Assembly (NCBI RefSeq): GCF_024166365.1
Contig: NC_064824.1
Span: 48,584,608-48,648,607, forward strand
DNA from: Elephas maximus indicus
Lineage: Eukaryota; Chordata; Mammalia; Proboscidea; Elephantidae
DNA length: 64,000 nt
Direction: 5' to 3'
A model generated the notes under the pieces. The model saw nothing but the letters and a program-made list of their open reading frames with translations. It was not told where the DNA came from and searched no databases. Numbering within the stretch: the stretch's first letter is position 1; the number at the start of each line of letters is the position of its first letter. A program made the translations under genes and the position numbers. Below are positions 49,601-61,600 of the stretch, one piece after another.

Positions 49601-52600
49601 GGAAAAAAAAATTGTTTTTGAAGATTGCAGGCGCTGGTGACAAGATTACACATACATATTTGCATGTTTTGTGCCATATTACATTAAACATAAGATTTTG
49701 TTGTTCAGCTTTTGTTTCTTATATCCCATTTTTTGCCCCTGGTTTTGCTTTACCATATTTTATTCTTTAAGAAAAAAGAAATAATTGGCACCTAACTTTA
49801 GATGCATGACTGTTTGGTCCCCTTCCCATACTTAATCATTTGGCTAGTTGTAAGTTTTAGGTTTCTGAAAATTTATATCACAGAATTTTGAAGTAAAGAG
49901 ATTGTTCAGTTGTTAATGGCTTCTGTTGCAAATGTATAGTCTGAAGTAGTCTTTTTTTTTTTTTTAACTGTAAAGTTTAGAATTTTTCTCCTGTCTTGGA
50001 GTTTAGACGTTTTACCAGAATGTGTCTTGGGAGATCTGTTTAATTCAACTTTAAATACTGGTTGAACCCTTTTAATCTAAAGAACTGTGCCTTCATCTCA
50101 GGAAATTGTCGTCTTTTGGTAGTCCCGTTTTTCTCTTTCTGGAGTAGTTTTCGAACTTGTGGGTTTGTCTTCTATGTCCCTTACCTCTCTTTTTCCAACA
50201 TCTGTTTTTGTGTGTGTTTTAAATGTTGAGATGTTTTATACTGGTTTCGTTTTTACATTTAATTTTTTAAATGGATATGTTTTCCCTCTGCCTCTGAGGA
50301 TTTTCTTCTGTTTCTGGTTATCAGTTCTTTACTCATGAATTAGTTCTGTTGGTTTTTGGCATACCTTCATGTTGCTGGGCCTTGTCATGAATGTGTATAT
50401 TTGTCAATAAAGATTCATACCAATGATAATAGTAGCTGGAATTTATTTCTCAACCCAAGAGAGAATCCCTTTTTGTCTGCAAATTCTGGTTACAGCCATC
50501 CTTGACCTTGTGGTTGTAAACAGGGAGGAAACACCAGAAACTTTGTTTTTTTTTTCCTATGAATGTGTAGCTTGTCTTTTGGACTGACCATCCACATGGT
50601 TTTCATAGGTTAACTGAGGCACTGTCTTGTTTCTGTGGCTCTTATACCCAGTGTGGGAGACTGTCTTTGGGTGCAGACATGTGAATTAATGAAATGGACA
50701 AGTGGGAAGAATGGAGAATAAAGGGAGGTGGAAAAACTAGTGCAATTTTTCCATAGATCTTTAATATCATTAGTCTTTTAATTACTTATTTGACTATTTA
50801 CAGGGTTTATAAAGAACCTTATTCTTCATCTTCTGTTAATAAAATAGTTCACGATTTTGACGGTGTTCTGTTTGACTTATGGGGCTGGGCTTTCCTTTTT
50901 AGTCTGTTTCTCTCCTTCCCCCTCTTCAGAAAAATTTCCAGGAAGTGTTTGGTGCTTGTGTTTATTTTTTATAATATTTTATCGTATTTTTGGTGGAAGT
51001 TTACACAGCAAATTAGTTTCCCATTTAACAATTTTTATACAAATTGTTTTGTGACATTGGTTACAATTTTCATATGTGTCAACATTCTCATTATTTCCGT
51101 TCTGATTGTTCCATTTACATTTATCTAGCTTCCCTACCTCCCCCTGCCCCTACCTCTTTTCCTTCTCATCTTTGCTTTAGTGTAAAAGTTGACTGTTTGA
51201 TCTCATATAGATGATTTTATAAATGGGCTCAGTACTCACTGGTGATACGGTTTATTTTATGATCCAATCTGTTACTTAGCAGAAAGGTGACCTCTTGGGG
51301 TAGTTTCAATTCCAGGTTTAAATGGTGTCTCAGGGCAACAGTCTCAGGGGTTCCTCTGTTTTCTACCAGTCCAGTAAGTCTGGACTTTTTTAAGAATTTG
51401 AGTTTTGTTCCACATTTTTCTACCAGTCTATCCGAGACCATCTGCTTTGTCCCTGGTCAGAATGATTGGTAGTGGTACCTGGGCACTGTCCAGTTCTTCT
51501 AGTCTCCGGATAGATGAGGATGTGGTTCGTGTGGGTGATAAACCCTGTAGAGTAGTTTCTTGTTTGAGTCCTTGGTTTCCTTCTTTCTCTTTGCTCCAGA
51601 CAAGTAGAGACTGATAGTTGTATCTTAGACAGTGATTATACACTTTTAAGACCCCAGACGCTACTCACATGAGTAGGATGTAGAATGTAAACTTTATAAA
51701 CTATGTTACACCAGTTGACCAAGTTATTCTATGAGACTATGGTACTAAACCTTCAAACGCAGTAAAACCAATCCCTTGAGGTGTTTGGTTATGTCTAGGA
51801 AGTATCCATAACTGTGCCCTCTTTGTGCTTTATGTTATATATGAGTGTATATGTAGCACACACACGTGTAGTTGCATATGCATATAGATAACACCTATAC
51901 GTGCACATGCATATACCCACATATGCCTTCCTATACACATATCCGCATATGTATCTACCTATGTAACCACCTGTATTTTTTTATTAATTGTCGTGTTTGC
52001 AAAATTGTGTGTTACAGCATTCATCAGAAACATCCTTTATTCTTGTGTACTTCTTGGTCTAGTTGTACAGACTCACATTCGGTATTGCCTTTCCCATTAC
52101 CGAAAATAACAAGTGTCTGCTATCTAGAAAGTGATGCCCCCTCCCATACAAATGCCCCCATACAGAATAATGTTGCTTTCTGTATGTGTATCATCTTTTC
52201 ATAAAAGTGCAATCACAAAATATTTAATACTTGTCCTTTTGTGATTGACTTAATTTGCTCAGGATAATGCCGTCCAGATTGACCCATGTAATGTTTCAAG
52301 AACTCATCATCATTCTTTAAAGGTGTGTAGTATTCCGCTCTTGGTATGTACCACAGTTTGTTTATACATTCATCCGTTAACGGGCACTTAGGCTGTTTCC
52401 ATCTTTTGCTATTGTGATTAATGCTGCAGTGAGCATAGGTGCGCATATGTCTATTCATGTCACTGTTCTTAGGTTTCTAGGATATATATCTAGAAGTGGG
52501 ATTGGTGGATCTTAAGGGATCTCTATTTATAGCTTTTTGAGGAAGTGTTTTACTGTTTTCCATAGTGGTTGTACCATTTTACAATCCCATCAGTGGTGGA

Positions 52601-55600
52601 TAAGAGTTCCAGTCTCCCAACAACCTCACCAGCATTTGTTGTTTTCTGCGTTTTTTTTGTTTTTGATCAGTGCCATTTTTGCAGGGGTGGGATGGTAGCT
52701 CGTTCTGGTTTTGATTTGCATCTCTCTAATGGCTGATGAGGAGCCCTGGTGGCACAGTGGTTAAGTGTTTGGCTGCTAACCAAAAGGTCTGCAATTTGAA
52801 TCTACCAGTTGCTCCTTAGAAACCCTATGGGGCAGTTCTACTCTGTCCTGTAGGGTCACTGTGAGTTAGAATTGACTTGATGGCAACAGGTTGTTTGTTT
52901 GTTTTTAATGGCTAATGAAAGAAGCCCTGGTTGCGCAGTGGTTGAAGCACTTGGCTGCTAACCTCACCATCAGTGGTTCGAACCCACCTGCTCTTCAGCA
53001 AGAAGAAGATGTGGCAGTCTGCTTCCATAAAGATTTACAGCCTTGGAGACCCTACGGAAACAGTTAATTGCTCTGTCCCATAGGCTGGCTATGAATTGGT
53101 ATCAACCTGACAGCAGTAGGTTTGGGTTTGAAATGGCTAATGATCCTGAGTATCTTTTCCTGTGTTTGTTGGCTGCTTGAATATCTTTGATATAGTGTCT
53201 GTTCATGTCCTTTGCCCGTTTTTTATTGGATTGTCTCCTTGTTGTTGGGTTTTTGAAGTTTTCTGTGTATTTTAGAGGTTAGACCCTTATCAGATACATT
53301 GTTACCAAAGATTTTTTCCCTGTCTGTGGGATCTCTTTTTACTCTTTTGATATAGTCTTTTGCTGAGCTTAAGTATTTCATTTTTAGGAGGTCCCAGCTG
53401 TCTAATTTGCCTTCTGTTGTTCATGCGTTTGTAGTTTAATCATGTATTTTTAAAGTGAATTTGGTACCATAGTTGCTTCCAGGAACTTTATAGTTTTAGC
53501 TTTAACATGTAGGTCTTTGGTCTGTTTCGAGTTAGTTTTTGTGTATGCTGTGAAGTATGGATCCTGTTTCATTTTTCAGCAAAGAATATCCACTTTTGCC
53601 AGCACCGTTTGTTAAAAGAGACTGTGTCTTCCCCCATTGAATGGACTTTTGACGCCTTGTCAAAAATCAGCTGCCCATAGATGAATAGGTTTACTTCTGG
53701 GTTCTCAGTTCTATTCCATTGGTCTGTGTGTCTGTCATTGAACCAGTACCAGGCTGTTTTGATTACTTTGGCTATATGGTATGTTTTGAGATCAGGAAGG
53801 GTTAGGCCTCTTACTTTGTTGTTGTTCTTCAATATTGCTTTGTCTATTAGTAGCCTTTTTTCCTTTTCTGTGGATTTGTTTTTATTCCAGTTGGATTTAG
53901 GGAGGATTTGAGGAAAGGGAGTAGGGGAGCTTAGCAACTTTTTCATTTTTGTTTTGTTTTCACTGGATGTAGTACCATATTTTTATGCAAGTAACACTCA
54001 CCTTCTACCTTTGCCAACTTTGCTGTCCCCCGTGAGGTATTTTTCTAAGCACTACAATGCCAAAAAAAACTTTTTAACTTGTTGCTATAATAAAAATTTA
54101 GCATAGCACGCATACAAAAATAATTTGCTTGGGGAGGGTATGGTTGGCAAACAGACATCGAAGGAATGCATTCTTTATTTGTGTAAAATACAGTAATGCA
54201 CTTTTACTTTTGTAATTTTCAAGAATTTTATAAAAGAATCTACTTATGGACCTAGTACTTCCATTCTCAATTTATTGGTTGATACACTGAGTTTTACTGG
54301 CATCATAAAGTTGAATTATTTTCCCTAATTGTTGAGAAACAAAAAGTAATGTATTTGGTACACAGCAGTTAACTGAGAAGTGTGCCTTATGTGGTATAAA
54401 TATGTGAGAGTAGAAGTCTTAGATTATTTTGTTTGTTGTTGCTCACTATGCTTGTATACTATGCCAGAGTTATTTCAGAAGTTTCTAATCTGATACTTTC
54501 TTTTTTTTCCCCTAGAATTCATTGTTTTTGGATAGACTCGTTTATATTATTACTGTAATGGTTGATTGCATTGACTTTTCACCATATAATATTAAATATC
54601 AGCCTGCTGTTAAATGTAAGTATTTTTCTTACCTTTATTTATGACTGCCTGAACAGGTTGTCCTATTGCTTTTCCCATCTCATTTTGCTTACTTTTGGTC
54701 TTGGTGAATTACCAGTTTATTATGCTAGATTCTCAGGTGTGTGAGAACACATGCACGTATAAAATGTCTTATCTAATAATACTATTTACTAATAATACAA
54801 GTGATTTACCTTGGTTTAGGTTGCATCTTGCCCAAGCTCGTATGGCTAGTAAGTCTCAGAGCTATTACTTGACATTGCATTTGGGAGAAAAACTTGCATG
54901 ACTGTTTTTTTAGAGGACTGTCTTGTTAGGGTTTCTGTCAGTATCAGATAGCATGGCTCTAACATACACCAGTTTCTTTCAGTGGGCTTAGATTTTATGA
55001 ATTAACAAAAATGTTGAGATTTTTTGTGTGTGTGCCACTTGTCAAATCTTTATCCCTAAAGAAAACATGAACTTTATATTTCATATTGTGAAACAAATTT
55101 AAATCGCTAGAAAAATTGTGTACCTGCTGGATAGTCTAAGGCACTGTGATGAAATGGAAAGAACATTGACCTGGGAGAAAGGAACCCTGGATTCTAGTCT
55201 CTGTCTATTCTTTTAAGCAAGTCACTTAACATCCCTCGATTTAATTTCATCTTTCTGTATTTGTACCTCCAATTTTAAACCATGAGAAACTTGGTTTCCA
55301 TTGTTCTCAATATATTACTTGATCAATCCATTGTATATAAACAGTCTTCTCACCTTCAGCATCCTGGCCAAGAGTGGTCATTGTTAGCTGCTGTTGAGTC
55401 GGTCCCCGACTCACAGCAATCCTATGCACAACAGAACAGAATGCTTTCAGGTCTTACACGATGCCTTTGATTGGTTGTCAGTGAGACCATTGAGATCCAT
55501 AAGGTTTTTGTTGGCTGATTTTCAGAAATATATCACAAGGCCTTTCTTCCTGGTCTGTCTTAGTGTAGAGATCACTGAAACCCGCTCAGTGTCATAGCAA

Positions 55601-58600
55601 TATGCAAGCCTCCACTGACAGCTGGGTGTGGTGGCTGTGCGTGAGGTGCATCAGCCAGGAGTCAAACCCAGGTTTTCTGTAGAGAAGATGAGAATACCAC
55701 TGCTGAACCACCAGTGCCTCAGCCAGGAGTTACTGGGTAGCTTTTCCAGTTTACATTCATGTCTCAGAAACTGATTCTAGGGAATAAGGCTGGCTTCCTT
55801 TCAGTAGCAACGTTTTTTTTTTTCTCCACATAGAATTAATTTTTAATCAGAGTTTTCTCTTAGGTCCGAGAGTTCTTATCTTAAAGGAATGGATTGTTTT
55901 GAGAGAAAGGGAAAGATACTTTGGAATAGGTATGATTTTCTTGGCAAGACAGGTGTGGGTTTATCAGATGTAGGTAGGTATCTGGAGAAAAATGGAGTCT
56001 AAGAAGGGTGCACAGAAAGCGGGAGAGTATTTTTAAGACTTTTTTCCTTTAAATCACGGAAATAGGTAGCAGGCCTACTTTTGTGGTCCGTCGTCTCCCC
56101 CCACCCCACCCCACCCCCGGCCTAGTATTTAGATCTTTGACTTGTTCATTTTTATTTGTAGGATTTATTATACTATAGATGAGCCAGGAAACAATAATTT
56201 CTAATGGAAATGTTTCTTATTTAAAAAACCGGCTTTTAATATTTACTTTTAGAACTTATGATTTAGTACTTTTCTTCACTTGTTGGAATTCTGTGAAATC
56301 TAAAAAACTTGAAATGCATTTTATAATTTATTAGCGAAATTATGAATTTTTCTGGATTCTTATTTTAGATTGACCTGTTTTCCTGTTTCTGATTGTCATT
56401 CTGAAAATAATGCTCTGGTGATATTTACATATTACCGGTATATAATTTTAAGGTTTATTTTGGGGAATCTACAAAAACATATGTTCTAGATGTAGCCATC
56501 ATTTAGATGTGAGATAAAAATTATAAAGGTAGACAGTGTCACTATTCTCTGCTTGAGTTTTTAATAAATTCAATTTTATTTTAGTACCTCAGACATCTTC
56601 AGATTGGTCGAAAAAGAAGAAGGAGCCCCTAGGGAAGTTGGCTTCTTTATTTAAACTTATTGTGAAAGTGATCTATTCTTTCCATACTCTGAACTTCAAG
56701 GAAGTACATTCTGATACCCTCCTTACTATTGGAAATTCAATCATCAGCATCCTTTCCAATGTACTTGGACACATTTCTTTGCCTTCTATGATCCAAAAAA
56801 TATTTGCAACTTTGACAAGACCTCTGGCATTATTATATGAAACCTCAAAGTAAGTATTTTGAACTTAATAGCTTTGAATTAAATGTATACATTTTACAAC
56901 TAGATTATGGTTTTCCTAACCAACAGCTTTATTATTGCTATAAATGGTAATCTTTACAGTGTAGTATAGAGTATGTTAAACTGTGCTTCTCTATTAAAAA
57001 AAAAATTGAAATAGTACAGAATTATGAGGGAGAAATTGAAAGGCATTTTATTTTGCATGTTTACAACCCTGTTTTCAGTTTAGCACATACCTTTTCAGAA
57101 TCGTTTACGCAAACAAACATACCTATTAAATGTATGACACGTGAGAGCATATTTAACGTGTTACTCTGCAGTTAAGTATATTGTACGCGTCTTTTACCAT
57201 ACATGTAAGAATCTCGTTCTTTTAAACATTTATATATTGTTGGCGTTGTGTGCCGTTGAGTTGATTCCAACTCATACCAAACCAATATGAGAGAGTAGAA
57301 CTACGTCCATAGGGTTCCTATGCTATAATCTTTATGGAAGCAGATCACCAGGTCTTTCTCCCACAAAGTCACTGGATGAGTTCCAGCCGCCAGCCTTTTA
57401 CTTAGCAGTCAGCTGCTTAACCATTGTGCTGTAAGAGTTCCTAAATGTATAGGATTCCATTAAATTTCTTAACCACATTCATGTTGGTGGGCCTGTTTTT
57501 TTATTAGCTTTTTACTTCATGACAAACAGTATTGCAGTTGAACATTTTTGTGTATAAATTATTACCCAGTAATTTACAATTTACAATTACTTTTGCAGAA
57601 TAAAATTGTTTAAGGGAAATTGTTTTAAAGGGTATGCAAATTTAAATTTCTGAGTCACCCTGTGAAAGTTTGCATTAATTTAAACATGCCCTTTTACATT
57701 GAGGAGTACTTGGGTGGTGCAAATGGTTAGTTAACTTGCTCAGCTGCTAACAGAAGGATTGGCAATTTGAGTCTACCCAGAGGGTGAAAAATAAACCCTC
57801 AGGAGCACAGTTCTATTCTGACACATATGAGATCACCATGAGTCAGAATTGACTTGTTGATAACTGGTTTTAGAGTACTTGATAAAAACAGTTAGCAGAG
57901 GTTTGTGTCCACCCAGAGGCACCTTGGAAAAAAGGCCTGGCTTCCCAAAAATCAGCCCTCGAAAACCCCATGGAGCACACAACTGAATTTTTACACTTGA
58001 AGCCACCAGTGCCTTAAAAAAACAACCTGACAATGATAACATGAAAGTTTTTTTTTCTTTGCATTTTAAAAGGATTGGTCACTGTTTCTTATAACCCCTA
58101 TTGTTCAACCACAATAAGTCTATCTTTTGTAAATTAAATTCACAGAAAGAGTCTTAGGCAAAGATTTTAGAAAGGACAAAATGCAACCCCAGAGTCCATT
58201 AACTCTTTGCAAATCTTTTTTTAGTCCTTACCAGAAATGCATCCCTTTAAAAAAATGTTCAGAAGCAAATAATTAGTATTAATACTTTGAGATCTATTTT
58301 CAATGGTTTTCTATGATTAATTTTTTATAGATGGATTTGTTCTATGCATTATGTTTAGCAATTTTACTTTTTCACTAATTAAATCTTGAGGCACCTTTTT
58401 ATATCATGCTTCTCATTTTAATGGATATATTACTGTATTTGTAGGTTTAGCTCAATGTAGTGTTAATTTTCTAAAATATAAATGATATACATTTATATGT
58501 TTCCCTCCCCCTGCAGGCCTGATGAAGTCCCTAAAGTGTACAGTTGTTTGAACAACAAGGTAAAAATAGACAATTGTTTATAAAACTTACTTTGATGATA

Positions 58601-61600
58601 AAAAAGAAAAGCTTAAGGTTTAGATAATTGTCTACCTGAAACCTAATTCTGCTTGATTATAAAGGACTTACTATAATACTTAATTTTTAATGGGAACATG
58701 ACATTGACACATGCAAAGGATAGTTTTTAAAAAGGATTTATTGGTGTGCTTTAAATTCATTTAACTCATCAACCCCTGTCTCATCCCTTAATACATAAGT
58801 TGAATTGGTTCCATAGTTTTCTAGGTGAAACTTGTGTAAACATCTATTAATTCTTACTATAATTGATGTAAAAACATAACTGTTTTCTGTTAGTGGAAAA
58901 GTAAGCTCTAAATCAGCTCTAATATCAATAACCAAAGTAAGCTTACCCGATAATTTGCCGGCTTTTAAAGATGGCTGTATATGTAAGGAAACCCTGGGGG
59001 CGTAGTGGTTAAGTGCTACGGCTACTAACCAAAGGGTCGGCAGTTCAAATCCGCCAGGCGCTCCTTGGAAACTCTATGGGGCAGTTCTACTCTGTCCTGT
59101 AGGGTCGCTATGAGTCGGAATCAACTCGACGGCACTGGGTTTGGTGTTTTTTTGTTTCATATATGTAAGGGGTGGATGGTGGCTCTCTTAAAAACCTGCG
59201 AAGTTAAAAATTGAAATAATATGTTCTGTGGGTTGGTATTTAGTATGTTTTGTGCTTTTATTTTTACCTAGTTTGAAAGTAATATTCCAAACGTTACTCT
59301 AACAAACTTTTCCTTTTTCCTAGTTAGAAAAGCTACTAGGAGAAATTATTGCTTGTCTGCAGTCTAGCTACACTGGGACTTACGACAGTGAACTTCTTGA
59401 ACAGCTCACCCCATTATTATGCATAATATTTCTACACAAGAACAAACAGATTAGAAAACAGAGTGCTCACTTCTGGAATTCCACATTTGCTAAAGTGCCG
59501 ATATTGATTTATCCTGAAGAGTTAAAGTATGCTAACGACAAAACTCTTATACAACTATTCTGTTGTGATAATATAAATTTACATTTTGATTTTAACTTAA
59601 ACTTTTCTTTGGGGAGTTATTACAGAGGCTTTCTTAAAGTATTATTATTTGGCATGCCATGGTAATTATTAAACATTATTTGTAACCTTGATTTTAGGAA
59701 CAAAAAAAGGTAATTTAAAATTACCCATTATCCCTAATCGATGAAACAAGAAGAGCAGGAAATTGGTGGTTATTGAAGCTAAATGATGTGTCATCTACTT
59801 TTGTTTGAAATTTTTCATCATAAAAATTTGGAAATTCAGAGAAGTTTAGAGAAAAATTCAAGTATTATCTGTAATTTCTTTCAGGTTAATGTATGCGTAG
59901 TGAGAAACTATCTTTAAGCCAGATGTATTTAGCTACTTTAAATTTATAATTACTTTAAGTGCACTTTTTTTACATATGATCTCACCAGTACTATTTGACT
60001 GAAATGTGTGTATCTGTGTGTGTGTGTGTATATATGTACTTTTTTAAAGGTCAGTACTAAGACAAGCTAAACAAAAATCTCTGCTTCTGTTGCCTGGTTT
60101 GGAAAATGTTGAAACTGTGGAAGAATCCAGCGGACCATATTCAGATGCAGTAAGTGTTTCCTTTTACTTTTACATGATGTTTGAGGGGTGTGTTTTTTGG
60201 GTCTTGATATAATTTTTAAAAAGACAAAAACTTAGATTGAATGTTCTAATGAAATGATAAGTAAAACCTGAGTGAAAGATCTCTGTAAGACAGGATTTTT
60301 CTACATAGTGATCTGGACTAAAAATACTTTTATGAATTAAAGGTAGTAGTTTCCACCAGAGACTCATGTAAGTAGTCTCTGATTCGTGTTCATTAATAAG
60401 CTTTTTTTGAACTAAGGTACCTCGTGTACTGTTTTGCATAGGTTGTAATTGTTGAAATATATGGCTAAGTGTTAGATAAGCCAGAAACAACAGTTACTAA
60501 TCCATCTGTAAGCAAAAGCTGTCCTTTACTTTCCCATTTCTTTCCATTAAATTTGTCATTCCTTCTGTCAGAAAAACACTCTTTGCTCTCACACTACCCA
60601 TTAGGACCGAAGTTATTTTGGCTAATATGTGAAGATTTAGAAATTTGGAGGACTAAAAGTATGGGTACTATACATTCATGAAGTAGAGCATCCTTCGAAA
60701 AGTTTTCTATTCAGTAGCAGGTTGGGTGTAGCTATTTTCTGTTTAGAACCTGTAAAAGGTAAAAGTATACCTGGTCAAATACTATGTTTTTGGTATTAAT
60801 TCCTCAGATAAACTTCTAGACTTCATTGTAATTTGGCCTGTAAAAGTTATGTATTCCTATTGTGAAGGAAATGTGCTTATGTGTCAGTACTGTATCATTT
60901 GTGTTTTAATACACTTCATTGCTTAACGTTAAAAGTTTTATGGCTTTGATTTTCTCTTAGAAATATTTCCAGTAAAGCCTGTTTGCTGTTGTTGAATTAG
61001 ATGGCTTGCTTTCGTTTGACATGATTTTAAGAGGCTTGAATAATCAGAAGAAATCTGTGATTTGAAATGTGTACTGTATTTTTATGCAAATAATATGCAT
61101 CTACGTTTGTTTGCTAACCGCTCTCCCCCCCACAAAGTATTTTCATAAGCACCACTGTGCCAAGTATTTTTTTACATGGTACTCTAAAAAAAAAAAGCGC
61201 ATTTATGAAAATACCTCGTGGTGGGAGGGTACGGTTGGCAAACAAACATAGAGGGCACGTGCTGTTTGCATAAAAATACAGTATTCGTTATACTGAAAAT
61301 AATTTTGAAAACATGAAAAGGAAAAACCAAATAGAAAAAACAGCCGTGCTTACTAAAATTGTTTTATTTTTTATAAAACAGACAGAAAGTTCACAGTTAA
61401 ATGTCAAGATAAGTGGCATGGAAATAAAATCAAGTGGAAAAAGAGATTCCCTTTTGGCACAGAAAAAGGATACAAAAGAAAATATGAAACCACCAACCAA
61501 AGTATGTTTTTCCAAAGTGTGTCTATTAGAACTTTTTAAATGAAAGTCTTCAGTAGCTTGAGAGCATGCGGCTTTCAATTGGATGGAAAAAATGTAAAAG

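Larger units (their letters stand above)
50960..53950 (-). mobile_element. L1 LINE, 3'UTR plus ORF2 C-terminus, carrying two SINEs (intron 20)
   Basis: Minus-strand ORF2 end at 53,569-53,946 (TLPDLKTYHIAKVIKTAWYW, TDQWNRTENPEVNLFIYGQL) and 52,213-52,458 (MPRAEYYTPLKNDDEF-like), then a 1.2-kb 3'UTR with TTTAAGACCCCAGACGCTAC and a purine-pyrimidine alternating stretch at 51,840-51,965. 5'-truncated. Confidence 0.9.

Noticed and set aside
55640-55724. A functional tRNA-Gly gene
   Set aside because: The anticodon arm is degraded and the sequence continues straight into SINE body; it is a SINE head.
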